Notes: generated by a model from the letters alone, not told the origin. Numbered from the stretch's first letter, positions 35,985 through 45,923 are shown. The stretch is DNA of 64,000 bases from Streptomyces sp. NBC_00239 (GCF_036194065.1 NZ_CP108095.1:5828001-5892000), one strand, 5' to 3'. Program-made: numbers and translations.

Positions 35985-38040
35985 GCTCAAGCGCTTCGCC
36001 CGGGGCCGGATGCCGCGGGCCGCGCTCGTCGCGCTGCTCCTCCTGCCGCTGCTGTACGGCGCCCTCTACCTCTGGTCCTTCTGGGACCCGTACAGCCGCC
36101 TGGACAAGGTCCCGGTCGCCCTGGTCAACGCCGACAGGGGCGCGGTCGTCGACGGCAAGCGCATCGACGCCGGGGACGAGATCACCAAGGGGCTCCACGA
36201 CAGCAGGACCTTCGACTGGCGTGAGGTCGGCGCCGACGAGGCCCGCGAGGGTCTCGAAGAGGGCCGCTACTACCTCTCGCTGACCATGCCGGCGGACTTC
36301 AGCACCCGGATCGCGTCCAGCTCCGGCGACTCCCCGGAGACCGGCGCCCTCCAGGTCCGGACGAACGACTCCAACAACTACGTCGTCGGCTCGATCTCCA
36401 AGGCCGTCTTCTCCGAGGTCCGCGCCTCCGCGTCGAGCAACGCCTCGCGCACCTTCCTCGACAAGATCTTCATCTCCTTCTCCGACCTCCACGGCAAGAC
36501 CCAGGAGGCCGCCGACGGCGCCGACCGGCTGAGCGACGGCATCGACAGGGCCAAGGAGGGCTCCAAGAGCCTCGCCGACGGCCTGACCACCGCCAAGGAG
36601 AAGACCGGCGAACTCACCGGCGGCCTGCGCAAGCTCAACACCGCCGCCGGCCGCCTGGAGACCGGCACGCAGGCCGTCGCCGACGGCACCCAGTCCCTCG
36701 CCGACAAGGTCAACGGCCTGTCCCGCACGGCCCGTCCGTTCCTCAAGGACAACACCCGGCAGATCGCGGACACCGCCGAACTCGTCGCGGACACCGCCAA
36801 GACCGTCCGCAACCACCTCGGCACCTTCGCCAAGGCCGCCCCCGCCGCCGAGCGCGCCGCCAAGGCCGCCTCCGAAGACCTCGACGACGTGTACGCGGAC
36901 CTCTGCACGGGCGGCGCCGAACCCCTGGCCGCCTGCCCCAGGCTGAAGGCCGCCAAGGAAGCCGCCGCCGAGGCCGCCGAACTCGCCACCGACGTCAACA
37001 CCCTGGTCGAGGACGCCGACGGCGATCTGGCCACGCTCGACCGCCAGCTGGCGGCCCTGGAGAAGAAGGCCCGCGAGCTCGTCGAGAAGGCCCCGGGCCT
37101 CGCCGACGACCTGGACGCGGCCGTCGCAGGCGTCAACGCGCTCAACACCGGCGCGCACAAGGTCGCCACCGGCATGGCGCAGCTCCACACCGGCCTCGGC
37201 TCCGCCACCAGCGGCTCCGCGGGCATCGACAGCGGCGTCGGCCGCCTCAACGACGGCGCCCACAGCCTCGACGGCGGCATCTTCAAGCTCGTCGACGGCT
37301 CCGACGAACTCGCCGGCGGCCTCCACGACGGCGTCGCCAAGATCCCCGACTACGACAAGCGGCAGCGCGACCAGCGCACCGAGGTGATGGCCGACCCGGT
37401 CCAGCTCGCCGCGCAGTCCCTGCACAAGGCCCCGAACTACGGCACCGGCTTCGCCCCCTACTTCATCCCGCTCTCCCTGTGGGTCGGCGCGATGGTGGCG
37501 TACATGCTGATCCAGCCGCTCAACCGGCGGGCCCTGGCCGCGGGCGCCTCCGCCTGGCGGATCGCCCTCGCCGGCTGGCTGCCGGTCGCCGGCATCGGCG
37601 CCCTCCAGGTGGCCGCGCTGATGTCCGTACTGCACTGGGGGCTCGGCCTGGAGATGGCCGCGCCCGCCCTCACCGTCGGCTTCCTGGTCCTGGTCACCGG
37701 GTGTTTCGCGGCCGTCGTGCAGTGGCTCAACGCCAAGTTCGGGGCGGCCGGCCGGATCCTGGTCCTGGTGGCGCTGATGCTCCAGCTGACCTCGGCGGGC
37801 GGCACCTACCCGGTGCAGACCAGCCCCGGCTTCTTCAACGCGATCCATCCCTACCTGCCCATGTCGTACGTGGTGGAGAGCCTGCGCCGGCTCATCACCG
37901 GCGGCGACCTCACCCCGGTCCTGACGGGCAGCGCGGTCCTGGTGGCCTTCACCGCCGCGGCCCTCGCCCTCACCGCCCTCGCCGCCCGCGGCAAGCAGGT
38001 GTGGACCATGGACCGGCTGCACCCGGAACTGAGCCTGTAG
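35956..38040 (+). CDS. YhgE/Pip-domain membrane protein (ABC-2 type permease-like)
   Basis: About 694 residues. One N-terminal membrane helix (ALVALLLLPLLYGALYLWSF) precedes a large extracellular region of alternating helices rich in Ala, Asp and Lys, with coiled-coil character and repeated LADGLxxA/LSDGIDRAKEG-like units. Five or six hydrophobic helices fill residues 480-690. This is the YhgE/Pip layout, related to phage infection proteins and to type VII secretion-linked membrane proteins. The ATG at 35956 has AAGGGGG upstream; an ATG at 35938 is an alternative. It overlaps the ATP-binding gene by 29 bases. Probably the membrane partner of that protein. Confidence 0.9.
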   Translation: MRSPKLAALELKRFARGRMPRAALVALLLLPLLYGALYLWSFWDPYSRLDKVPVALVNADRGAVVDGKRIDAGDEITKGLHDSRTFDWREVGADEAREGLEEGRYYLSLTMPADFSTRIASSSGDSPETGALQVRTNDSNNYVVGSISKAVFSEVRASASSNASRTFLDKIFISFSDLHGKTQEAADGADRLSDGIDRAKEGSKSLADGLTTAKEKTGELTGGLRKLNTAAGRLETGTQAVADGTQSLADKVNGLSRTARPFLKDNTRQIADTAELVADTAKTVRNHLGTFAKAAPAAERAAKAASEDLDDVYADLCTGGAEPLAACPRLKAAKEAAAEAAELATDVNTLVEDADGDLATLDRQLAALEKKARELVEKAPGLADDLDAAVAGVNALNTGAHKVATGMAQLHTGLGSATSGSAGIDSGVGRLNDGAHSLDGGIFKLVDGSDELAGGLHDGVAKIPDYDKRQRDQRTEVMADPVQLAAQSLHKAPNYGTGFAPYFIPLSLWVGAMVAYMLIQPLNRRALAAGASAWRIALAGWLPVAGIGALQVAALMSVLHWGLGLEMAAPALTVGFLVLVTGCFAAVVQWLNAKFGAAGRILVLVALMLQLTSAGGTYPVQTSPGFFNAIHPYLPMSYVVESLRRLITGGDLTPVLTGSAVLVAFTAAALALTALAARGKQVWTMDRLHPELSL

Positions 38041-38059
38041 ACCTGTGAGAATCAGCGCC

Positions 38060-38668
38060 ATGGACAGCAGCAGCACCAGACGGCGGGCCACGCGGCAGAA
38101 GCTCTACGAAGCGGCCGTCACGCTCATCGCGGAACAGGGCTTCTCCGCCACCACCGTCGACGAGATCGCCGAGCGCGCCGGGGTCGCCAAGGGCACGGTC
38201 TACTACAACTTCGCCAGCAAGACCGTCCTGTTCGAGGAGCTGCTGCGGCACGGGGTCGGGCTGCTGACCGCGTCCCTGAAGGCCGCCGCCGAGGAGACCG
38301 AGGAGCGCGGCGGCACCCGGGTCGAGGCGCTCGACGCCATGATCCGGGCGGGCCTCGTCTTCATCGACGCCTACCCGGCCTTCACCCAGCTGTACGTGGC
38401 CGAGCTCTGGCGGACCAACCGGGCCTGGCAGTCCACCCTGATGGTGGTCCGCGGCGAGGCCGTCGCCGTCGTCGAGAAGGTGCTCAGCGAGGGCGTGGAG
38501 CGCGGCGAGCTGAGCGCCGAGATCGACGTGCCGCTGACCGCGGCCGCGCTGGTCGGCATGGTCCTCGTCGCCGCCCTGGACTGGCAGTCCTTCCAGAGCG
38601 AGCGCTCGCTCGACGACGTCCACTCGGCGCTGTCCCTGCTCCTGCGCGGCCGCGTCAGCGGCGGCTGA
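38060..38668 (+). CDS. TetR-family transcriptional regulator
   Basis: About 202 residues. The N-terminal helix-turn-helix reads LYEAAVTLIAEQGFSATTVD then EIAERAGVAKGTVYYNFASK, matching TetR closely; the rest is the helical ligand-binding domain with an aromatic-lined core (FIDAYPAFTQLYVAELW). It follows the YhgE gene after 19 bases, so it is the third gene of the operon. The perfect palindrome at 35006-35033 is its likely operator. The ATG at 38060 is chosen; the GTG at 38045 would add five residues. The ligand is unknown. Confidence 0.93.
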   Translation: MDSSSTRRRATRQKLYEAAVTLIAEQGFSATTVDEIAERAGVAKGTVYYNFASKTVLFEELLRHGVGLLTASLKAAAEETEERGGTRVEALDAMIRAGLVFIDAYPAFTQLYVAELWRTNRAWQSTLMVVRGEAVAVVEKVLSEGVERGELSAEIDVPLTAAALVGMVLVAALDWQSFQSERSLDDVHSALSLLLRGRVSGG

Positions 38669-39106
38669 CGCAGCCGGCGGCGCCGGACGGCATCGCAGGG
38701 CCGCACGGGTGACGCCCGGTCGGCGGTGCCCCGGGCGGGCGCCGAGCGCGTAGAACTGAGTATCCGTACCTAGACGCAGAGATGAGTAGGTACGCGGATG
38801 GGCTCCCACCTGCACAAACGGGAGACTGGTGACAACGGAACGGGCGCCCGCGCCGGACCGCCGGCACGGGGCGGCGGAGCGGAGCGGGCCTCGGCCGTTC
38901 ACCTCTCGGAGGTGCAGGGGGTTGTGCCGGGTCCGTCCCGGCAGCAGGACGCCGGTGCGGCGGGGCTCGGGGGGATCGAGCCTCGCCGCACCGGCGTCTT
39001 CGCGTTCTGGACTTCGCCGTCCCGGCACCTGCCGGGCAGCCGGGGGCCCGACCGCGGCGGCCGGGACCGTCCGGGCCCCGGCCGCCGTCCCCGGCTCAGC
39101 CCCGGC
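38669..39106. other. Gene-free interval with an inverted repeat and a terminator
   Basis: No coding region is supported. ATCCGTACCTA (38762-38772) and TAGGTACGCGGAT (38787-38799) form an inverted repeat with a 2-base bulge and a 14-base loop. The sequence TGAGTA occurs twice close by. It could be an operator or the stem of a small RNA. The remainder is GC-rich and featureless until the terminator at 38948. Confidence 0.6.
38948..38998. terminator. Long hairpin between convergent operons
   Basis: A 22-base arm (38948-38969, starting GACGCCGGTGCGGCG) pairs with 38977-38998 with one mismatch over a 7-base loop. It separates the TetR operon (plus strand) from the transglutaminase operon (minus strand), fitting a bidirectional terminator. 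Confidence 0.8.
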
Positions 39107-41557
39107 TCAGCCCCGGCCGCGCAGCGGGATCCTGAGGCGCAGGGCCCTGCCGCGGGCCGACACGGCGGCCGTGAGCGCCGCCCAGCGGTCCGAGAGCGCC
39201 CACACGGCCCGTACGGACGACCGCGGCGCCAGCCGGGCCCGCAGCCGGGTCCACCGGTCGACCTCCGCCAGCAGCGCGGCCCGAACCAGCAGCACGTCGG
39301 CCGACAGCCCGGCCACCGGCGGCGCCACCGGCGCGTACAGCACCTGCTCCACCGCGCCGGCCACCCGGTGCACCGCGGCCGCGGGCTCCGGATCCAGCCG
39401 GCCGTCCCGCACGATGCGCTCCGCGGTCCGGCGCGGCGACAGCGCGTCGTCGGGCAGGATGCCCACGTCCCAGGCCGCGTCGGTCAGCTCCTGCCAGACG
39501 GCGAGGGTGGGCCCCCCGCCGACCGCGGGGCCGCCGGCCCGGCCGGACCGCACCCCGTCCACCGTCGGGGCCGAAGGCGCGGGTCCCGCCGCGGCCGTCA
39601 GCCGCCGCCGGCGCACCGCCAGCCGCCACAGGAACGGCAGCAGGAGCAGCAGCGCCACCGGCGCCGCCACCGCGAGGGCCACCAGGACCCGGCTCCACCA
39701 CGCGGCGCCGCCGTCCGTGGGCCCGGCGCCCGCGCCCGCGGTCGGCCCGCAGTCGCCCAGCCGCCGCATCTGCTGCGTGCAGCCGCCCGACGCGGACGGC
39801 GCCGGCGCGGCGCCGCTCTGCTGACCGGTCGGCACCTCGGCGCTGGGACCGGTGGTCCGCGACGGGGTCGCCTCGCGCACGGTGTAGTCCGGGGTGCTGC
39901 CCCGGGTCGGGGTGGGCTCGAACCGGGTCCAGCCCACCCCCTCGAAGTACAGCTCGGGCCAGGCGTGCGCGTCCCGCAGCCCCACCGAGCGGGTGCCGTC
40001 CGACTGCGCCGTGCCCGGGGTGAAGCCCACCGCGACCCGCGCCGGGATCCCCAGCTCACGGGCCATCGCGGCCATCGAGAAGGAGAAATGGACGCAGAAG
40101 CCCCGCTTGGCCTTCAGGAACCGGACGATGGCCTCGCTGCCGGTCCCCGAGGTCCCGCTGGTGTCGTACGTGAAGCCGCCCGAGGAGGCGAACCAGTCCT
40201 GGAGTGCCACCGCCCGCGCGTAGTCGGACGTCGCCCCGCGGGTCACGGAGCGGGCCGTCTGCCGCACCACCGCCGGCAGCGTCTCGGGCAGGTCCGTGTA
40301 CTCGGCCCGGATCGCCTCGGGCGCCGGAGGCGCGGCCGCCAGCTGCTTCGCCGTCGGCTGCACCTGGAGGCTGCGCACGGTGTACCGGGCGCCGCGGGTG
40401 TCCTGCTTGCGGTCGCCGACCAGGGTCCGCCCGACCGGCTCGAACCGCCAGCGCCCACCGATCTCGACCTGGGTGGCCGGATAGGGGAGCGGCAGGTAGG
40501 TCTGCCCGTACCAGCCGGCCGCCGACAGGCTGGTCCGCACCTCGGTGGTCTTCACCTGCGGGCTCAGCCCCGGCGGGGGCGGCAGCAGGTCCGGCACGTC
40601 CGTGATCTCGCGCTCCGAGGTCCGCCAGGAGGTGCCGTCGAACTCGTCGAGGGCCACGATCCGCAGGTACTGGTTGGGCGCGTCGGGATTGTCGGTGCGG
40701 TAGCGCAGGACCTCGCGGTTCTCCGGCTGGTTCAGGTTGCTCTGCAGCGAGACCAGCGGGTTGACCGCCGAGATGGTCCCGCCGCCGCTGCCTTCGCCGT
40801 CACCGACGCCGCGCCCGGCCAGCAGCCCGCCGTCCAGCGCGGGCAGCGCCAGCGGCACGGCCACCGCGACCCCGAGGGCCGCCATGCCGAGCCGCCGGCC
40901 GGTGCGGACCGGGGCCAGTGCCCCGCCCGCGCTCAGCCCGGCGTTCGACCGCCCGCCCGCCGGGCCGCCGAAGACCCGCCCCCACCGGGAGAGCCGCTCC
41001 CGGCTCTCGGCCAGCAGCAACAGCAGGTAGCCGGCCGCGGCCAGGACGAAGTAGCCCCACGCGGCGCCGCCCGGCGAGAGCCCCGCGGCCACCGAGTACA
41101 GCGCGAGCAGCGGCAGACCGGCCGGCGCCGCGCTGCGCAGGGTCACCGCGAGCAGGTCCACGCACAGCCCGACCACCAGCACGCCGGAGACGAGCAGCAG
41201 CCCGATCCCGTCGGTGAGCGGCGCGGGCGTGGCGTAGTGGCCCACGTCCTCGACGCCCTGCCCGTACAGCGCGGCCAGTTCCCGGAGCACGCCCGGGCCG
41301 GGCAGCACACCGGCCAGCGCGCGCTCGCCGGCGTACGACAGCGTGAGCAGGACCAGGGAGACCAGCAGCTGCGCGGCGACGGTCAGCACCCGGGCCAGCG
41401 GCACCCGCCGGGCCAGCGCGCCGACCCCGCTCTGCACCGAGACGAGGATCATCGCCCGCAGCAGCCAGGAGTCCGGATGCACCAGCGGCACCATCGAACA
41501 CGAGGTCAGCAGCGTGGCCAGCAGCGCGAACAGTGTCAGTCTCGCCCGGCCGCTCAT
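39107..41557 (-). CDS. Transglutaminase-domain membrane protein (DUF3488/TgpA-like)
   Basis: 816 residues. Six or so membrane helices occupy the first 200 residues (DUF3488), an extracytoplasmic papain-like transglutaminase domain follows with catalytic Cys in RGFCVHFS, His in DAHAWPELYF and Asp-region WTRFEPTPT, then one more membrane helix (VLVALAVAAPVALLLLLPFL) and a cytoplasmic DUF4129-like tail. The ATG overlaps the stop of the DUF58 gene (ATGA). This is the standard TgpA of MoxR-DUF58-transglutaminase operons, which are thought to act in envelope protein handling. Cys-His are intact. Confidence 0.93.
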   Translation of the reverse strand: MSGRARLTLFALLATLLTSCSMVPLVHPDSWLLRAMILVSVQSGVGALARRVPLARVLTVAAQLLVSLVLLTLSYAGERALAGVLPGPGVLRELAALYGQGVEDVGHYATPAPLTDGIGLLLVSGVLVVGLCVDLLAVTLRSAAPAGLPLLALYSVAAGLSPGGAAWGYFVLAAAGYLLLLLAESRERLSRWGRVFGGPAGGRSNAGLSAGGALAPVRTGRRLGMAALGVAVAVPLALPALDGGLLAGRGVGDGEGSGGGTISAVNPLVSLQSNLNQPENREVLRYRTDNPDAPNQYLRIVALDEFDGTSWRTSEREITDVPDLLPPPPGLSPQVKTTEVRTSLSAAGWYGQTYLPLPYPATQVEIGGRWRFEPVGRTLVGDRKQDTRGARYTVRSLQVQPTAKQLAAAPPAPEAIRAEYTDLPETLPAVVRQTARSVTRGATSDYARAVALQDWFASSGGFTYDTSGTSGTGSEAIVRFLKAKRGFCVHFSFSMAAMARELGIPARVAVGFTPGTAQSDGTRSVGLRDAHAWPELYFEGVGWTRFEPTPTRGSTPDYTVREATPSRTTGPSAEVPTGQQSGAAPAPSASGGCTQQMRRLGDCGPTAGAGAGPTDGGAAWWSRVLVALAVAAPVALLLLLPFLWRLAVRRRRLTAAAGPAPSAPTVDGVRSGRAGGPAVGGGPTLAVWQELTDAAWDVGILPDDALSPRRTAERIVRDGRLDPEPAAAVHRVAGAVEQVLYAPVAPPVAGLSADVLLVRAALLAEVDRWTRLRARLAPRSSVRAVWALSDRWAALTAAVSARGRALRLRIPLRGRG

Positions 41558-42936
41558 GCCCAGCCCCCCGTGCCCGTCGTGCCTGCAGTGCCGTCGTCCC
41601 CGGCGAATCCGCGGCCGCCGGGGGTGTCCCCGGCCTGCCGCCACACCTGTCCGAAAGCGGTACCCGGCGGCACGGCAAGCGCCGTCCACCCGGCCTCCCG
41701 CAGCCTCCGCAGCCGCTCCTGCGCCGCACCGCCGTCCGCCGCCCCGCCGGTCCACGCCGCCGGGTCGAGGACGAACGCCACGGCGGCGCCGCTGCGCCGG
41801 CGCATCTTCGCGGCCAGCTCGGCCTGCACCTCGTCGAGTTCGCCGAAGAAGGCGATCAGCAGCCCCTCGGTGCCGCTGCGCAGGGCGTCGTTCGCCCGGG
41901 ACAGCCCGGCGCCGTCGGAGTGGCCGACGACCGCGAGGGTGTCCATCATCATCCCGGCCGCCTCGGCCGACTCCGGGCCGCCGGCGGTGAACCCGCCCGC
42001 GCCCTCCGCCGGCACCGAGTCGCCGGTGTCCGTCAACAGCCTTACGGAGAAACCCCGTTCGAGCAGGTGCGTCAGGGTCGAGGCGGCCGCGGCGACCGCC
42101 CACTCGAAGGCCGAGTCCGGCCCGGCGCCCTGGAACGCGACCCGCCGGGTGTCCAGCAGGACCGTGGCCCGGGCCCGCTGCGGCTGCTCCTCGCGGCGCA
42201 CCATCAGCTCCCCGTACCGTGCCGTCGAACGCCAGTGGATCCGGCGCAGGTCGTCGCCGTACCGGTAGCCGCGCGGGATCACGTCGTCGTCGCCGGCCAG
42301 CGCGAGCGAGCGCTGCCGGCCCTCCCCGTACCCGGAGGCCTCGCCGGTCATCCGCACCGACGGCAGCGGCTCGGTCCGCGGGATCACGGTGAGCGTGTCG
42401 TACGCGCTGAACGACCGGGTCAGCTCGACCAGCCCGAACGGGTCGGTGAGCTGGAGCTGGAGCGGGCCCAGCGGGTAGCGCCCGCGCAGGTCCGAGCGGA
42501 CCCGGTAGGACACCTCCCGCTTGCCGCCCGCCTCGACCCGGTCGAGCACGAACCGGGGCCGCGGCCCCAGCACGTACGGCACCCGGTCCTGGAGCATCAG
42601 CAGCCCGGTGGGCAGCCGCGAGACGTTGTCCATCCGCAGTTGCACCCGCGCCTCGGCGCCCGCCGGGACCCGCAGCGGGGTCAGCCGGCGGCTCGCCGCC
42701 ACCCGGTGGCGGGTGCGGTGCAGCGCCACCGCGCACAGCAGCGGCAGCACCGCGAGCAGCAGCCCGACCCGCAGCAGGTCGCCCTGGCCCAGGACGTACG
42801 CGCACGCGGCGGCGGCGACCCCCGCGGCCAGGAAGGAGCGGCCGCGCGTGGTCAGCCCCGACAGGGCCGCCCGCAGTCCCGCGCGCTCGCCGGCGTCACG
42901 GCTCCCGGCCGCGGGGCGTACCCCGGCCCCGGTCAT
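41554..42936 (-). CDS. DUF58-domain protein
   Basis: 460 residues. Two hydrophobic helices near the N-terminus (SFLAAGVAAAACAYVLG; LLRVGLLLAVLPLLCAVAL) are followed by a beta-rich region and the DUF58 signature GDDDVIPRGYRYGDDLRRIH then WRSTARYGELMVRREE, with a vWA-like C-terminal half (ATVLLDTRR). The Gly/Thr-rich C-terminus is short. Overlaps both neighbours by one to four bases (TGATG and ATGA), so all three genes of the operon are translationally coupled. Acts with MoxR and the transglutaminase by genomic association. Confidence 0.93.
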   Translation of the reverse strand: MTGAGVRPAAGSRDAGERAGLRAALSGLTTRGRSFLAAGVAAAACAYVLGQGDLLRVGLLLAVLPLLCAVALHRTRHRVAASRRLTPLRVPAGAEARVQLRMDNVSRLPTGLLMLQDRVPYVLGPRPRFVLDRVEAGGKREVSYRVRSDLRGRYPLGPLQLQLTDPFGLVELTRSFSAYDTLTVIPRTEPLPSVRMTGEASGYGEGRQRSLALAGDDDVIPRGYRYGDDLRRIHWRSTARYGELMVRREEQPQRARATVLLDTRRVAFQGAGPDSAFEWAVAAAASTLTHLLERGFSVRLLTDTGDSVPAEGAGGFTAGGPESAEAAGMMMDTLAVVGHSDGAGLSRANDALRSGTEGLLIAFFGELDEVQAELAAKMRRRSGAAVAFVLDPAAWTGGAADGGAAQERLRRLREAGWTALAVPPGTAFGQVWRQAGDTPGGRGFAGDDGTAGTTGTGGWA

Positions 42937-43970
42937 CAGTACCCCCGGACGCCAGGCGACCGATCGCCGTGCCCGGCCGGGGCGCCGATGCCGCCGGCCC
43001 CCACGGCCGCGGTCGGCACCGGGGTGCGCTGCAGGATCTCGGCGACCACCTGCTCCGCCGAGCGGCGGTTCAGCTGGGCCTGCGCGGTCGGCAGCAGCCG
43101 GTGGGCGAGGACCGGCGCGGCCAGCGCCTGCACGTCGTCGGGCAGCACGAAGTCCCGCCCGGACAGCGCGGCCGAGGCCTTCACCGCGCGCAGCAGGTGC
43201 AGCGTGGCCCGCGGCGAGGCGCCCAGCCGCAGGTCCGGGTGGCTGCGGGTGGCGGCGACCAGGTCGACGACGTAGCGCCGGACCGGCTCGGCCACGTACA
43301 CCTCGCGGACCGCGTCGATCAGCTTCACGATGTCGTGGGCGTGCGCCACCGGCTGCAGGTCGTCGAGCGGCGACACCCGGCCGTGCACGTCGAGCATCTG
43401 CAGCTCGGCCTCGGCGCTCGGGTAGCCGACCGACACCCGGGCCATGAAGCGGTCGCGCTGGGCCTCGGGGAGCGGGTAGGTGCCCTCCATCTCCACCGGG
43501 TTCTGCGTGGCCACCACCATGAACGGGCTGGGCAGCTGGTACGTCTGCCCGTCCGCGGTGACCTGGCGTTCCTCCATCGACTCCAGCAGTGCCGACTGGG
43601 TCTTCGGCGACGCGCGGTTGATCTCGTCGCCGATCACGATCTGGGCGAAGATCGCGCCCGGCTTGAACTCGAACTCGCGGCGCTGCTGGTCGTAGATGCT
43701 CACACCCGTGATGTCCGACGGCAGCAGGTCCGGCGTGAACTGGATCCGCTGCACGGAACAGTCGATGGACCGTGCCAGCGTCTTGGCCAGCATGGTCTTG
43801 CCGACGCCCGGCACGTCCTCGATCAGCAGATGGCCCTCGGCGAGCAGCACGGTCAGTGCGAGCCGAACGACCTCGGGCTTGCCCTCGATCACACTCTCCA
43901 CCGATCGGCGCACCCGATCGGCTGTGGTGGTCAGATCAGCGAGGCTCGCTCGATCGTCATAGGTCGTCAC
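42936..43970 (-). CDS. MoxR-family AAA+ ATPase
   Basis: 344 residues. Walker A GVGKT (GVGKTMLAKT, 55-64), Walker B VIGDEINRA, sensor 1 VATQNPVEMEGTYPLPEAQ and the arginine finger EAQRDRF are clear. MoxR proteins act as chaperone-like ATPases that work with vWA-type proteins, here the adjacent DUF58 protein. First gene of the operon. The GTG at 43970 has GAGGAGGG four bases upstream; the frame opens at 44072 but that part lacks conservation. Confidence 0.95.
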   Translation of the reverse strand: MTTYDDRASLADLTTTADRVRRSVESVIEGKPEVVRLALTVLLAEGHLLIEDVPGVGKTMLAKTLARSIDCSVQRIQFTPDLLPSDITGVSIYDQQRREFEFKPGAIFAQIVIGDEINRASPKTQSALLESMEERQVTADGQTYQLPSPFMVVATQNPVEMEGTYPLPEAQRDRFMARVSVGYPSAEAELQMLDVHGRVSPLDDLQPVAHAHDIVKLIDAVREVYVAEPVRRYVVDLVAATRSHPDLRLGASPRATLHLLRAVKASAALSGRDFVLPDDVQALAAPVLAHRLLPTAQAQLNRRSAEQVVAEILQRTPVPTAAVGAGGIGAPAGHGDRSPGVRGY

Positions 43971-44107
43971 CGGCCCTCCTCGGCCCTTTCCCGGGCCGAC
44001 GCCCTTTGCGCATGACCGGCCCACCCCGAAACGTGGAACACCGGCCGGAAAGGAGTTCCGGGCGGGCGCCACACCGCATTCTTGACGGCGTTACGCCCTT
44101 ATGTCAC

Positions 44108-44656
44108 TCAAGAGGCCGGATCGATCTCTCGGAGCAGCCCGGTGGTCACGTCGAAGACGAAGCCTCGCACGTCGTCGCGGTGGAGCAGGAAGGGGGAGGT
44201 CCGGACCCGCTGCATCGACTGCCGGACGTCCTGGTCGACGTCGCGGAACGCCTCCACGGCCCAGGCCGGACGCTGACCGACCTCGTCCTCCAGCTCGTGC
44301 CGGAAGTCCTCCGTGAGCGATTCCAGGCCACAGCCGGTGTGGTGGATCAGCACGACGGCGCGGGTGCCGAGGGCGCGCTGGCTGATCGTGAGGGACCGGA
44401 TCGTGTCGTCGGTGACCACACCGCCCGCGTTGCGGATGGTGTGACAGTCGCCGAGCTCCAGGCCCAGGGCCCGGTGGAGGTCTATTCGGGCGTCCATGCA
44501 GGCCACGACGGCGACGTGGAGAACGGGGCGGGCGTCCATGCCCGGATCCACGAACTTCTCGGCGTACTGGCGGTTGGCTTCGACGAGCCGGTCGGTCACC
44601 GTGCCGCCCGCGGGTGCGGAGGCGGTCTCTGCAGGCAGGGATGCGGAAGTCGTCAT
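44108..44656 (-). CDS. Beta-class carbonic anhydrase
   Basis: Zinc enzyme hydrating CO2. 182 residues with zinc ligands Cys53 in ACMDAR (with Asp55), His106 and Cys109 in HHTGCG, and TIRNAGGVVTDDTIRSL as expected. This is the short actinobacterial form. The ATG at 44656 has TAACGT seven bases upstream (minus strand) and no Shine-Dalgarno, so the mRNA is probably leaderless. It is divergent from the division cluster. Confidence 0.94.
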   Translation of the reverse strand: MTTSASLPAETASAPAGGTVTDRLVEANRQYAEKFVDPGMDARPVLHVAVVACMDARIDLHRALGLELGDCHTIRNAGGVVTDDTIRSLTISQRALGTRAVVLIHHTGCGLESLTEDFRHELEDEVGQRPAWAVEAFRDVDQDVRQSMQRVRTSPFLLHRDDVRGFVFDVTTGLLREIDPAS

Positions 44657-44966
44657 GACTACGACGTTAATGCTCACCGGCGTGCGCAGCAGAGGGGAGG
44701 ACGGACAAAGACCACCACTCGCAGTTGTTGTGAGCTAACCCACAAGCGTGGCCGGAAGCGCCCGAGCGGGTGATCCGCGGCTTTTGTCGGCTCGTGTCAC
44801 GCGGGCCGCACGGCGCGCGGGCCGGTTCGTTGACCGAGCCGACCGGTGGACTAAAGTGACGCGAACCGGCTGGCGCCAGGGGCCCCGTCCCGCGTCCGGC
44901 CCGACATCTCCATCTTCCCGCGTGCGCGGCGCGTATCGCAGGTCGCGCCATTGTCTGAGAGGGCGC
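44657..44966. other. Divergent intergenic region before rsmH
   Basis: About 310 bases with no gene between carbonic anhydrase (minus strand) and rsmH (plus strand). It holds the leaderless -10 of the former near 44664-44669 and the strong promoter of the division cluster at 44830-44857. No mraZ gene is present, as expected in Streptomyces. Nothing else stands out. Confidence 0.7.
44830..44857 (+). promoter_or_regulatory. Sigma70-type promoter of the dcw cluster
   Basis: TTGACC (44830-44835), a 16-base spacer and TAAAGT (44852-44857) closely fit the vegetative consensus. The predicted start near 44864 would leave a leader of about 100 bases before rsmH. Confidence 0.75.
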
Positions 44967-45923
44967 ATGAGCGAGACCCGACATGTCCCGGTGATGCTCC
45001 AGCGGTGCCTGGACCTGTTGGCCCCGGCGCTGGAGAGGCCCGGGTCTGTCGTCGTCGACTGCACCCTCGGCCTCGGCGGCCACAGCGAGGCCATGCTGAC
45101 CCGATTCCCCGAGGCGCGCCTGATCGGCCTCGACCGCGACAAGGAGGCCCTGCGGCTCTCCGGCGAGCGGCTCGCCCCCTTCGGCGACCGAGCCACCCTG
45201 GTGCACGCCGTCTACGACGAACTCCCCGAGGTCCTGGCCCGGCTCGGGATCCGCGGCGTCCAGGGCATCCTCTTCGACCTCGGCGTGTCCTCCATGCAAC
45301 TCGACGAGGCCGACCGCGGCTTCGCGTACGCCCAGGACGCCCCGCTGGACATGCGCATGGACCAGACCACCGGGATCAGCGCGGCCGAGGTGCTCAACAC
45401 CTACCCGCCCGGCGAGCTCGTACGGATCCTGCGCGCCTACGGCGAGGAGAAGCAGGCCAAGCGGATCGTCTCGGCCGTGGTCCGGGAGCGCGAGAAGGAA
45501 CCCTTCACCAACAGCGCCCGGCTGGTCGAGCTGATCCGCGACGCGCTTCCGCAGGCCGCCAAGCGCACCGGCGGCAACCCGGCCAAGCGCACCTTCCAGG
45601 CGCTGCGCATCGAGGTCAACGGCGAGCTGAGCGTGCTGGAGCGGGCCGTTCCGGCCGCCGTGCAGGCCCTCGCCGTGGGCGGCCGGATCGCGGTCCTGTC
45701 GTACCACTCGCTGGAGGACCGGCTGGTCAAGCAGGTCTTCGCGGCGGGCGCCACCAGCACCGCGCCGCCCGGCCTGCCGGTCGTCCCGGAGAAGTACCAG
45801 CCCAAGCTGAAGCTGCTGACCCGCGGCGCCGAACTGCCGACCGAGGAGGAGGTCGCCGAGAACCGGCGCGCCGCCCCCGCCCGGTTCCGCGGCGTCGAGC
45901 GGATCCGCGAGGAGGAGCTGTGA
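44967..45923 (+). CDS. rsmH: 16S rRNA m4C1402 methyltransferase RsmH (MraW)
   Basis: SAM-dependent methyltransferase of 318 residues modifying the ribosomal P site. [29 protein letters not shown] (SAM motif), [33 protein letters not shown] and [16 protein letters not shown] are diagnostic. The ATG at 44967 has GAGAGGGC before it; the frame is open much further back. First gene of the cluster. Its stop (CTGTGA) overlaps the GTG of a 13-codon minigene that reaches the ftsL start. Confidence 0.96.
   Translation: MSETRHVPVMLQRCLDLLAPALERPGSVVVDCTLGLGGHSEAMLTRFPEARLIGLDRDKEALRLSGERLAPFGDRATLVHAVYDELPEVLARLGIRGVQGILFDLGVSSMQLDEADRGFAYAQDAPLDMRMDQTTGISAAEVLNTYPPGELVRILRAYGEEKQAKRIVSAVVREREKEPFTNSARLVELIRDALPQAAKRTGGNPAKRTFQALRIEVNGELSVLERAVPAAVQALAVGGRIAVLSYHSLEDRLVKQVFAAGATSTAPPGLPVVPEKYQPKLKLLTRGAELPTEEEVAENRRAAPARFRGVERIREEEL

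Noticed and set aside
38798..42268. Very long plus-strand frame across the transglutaminase operon
   Set aside because: The minus strand has clear transglutaminase, DUF58 and MoxR motifs in the same bases; the plus-strand product has none.
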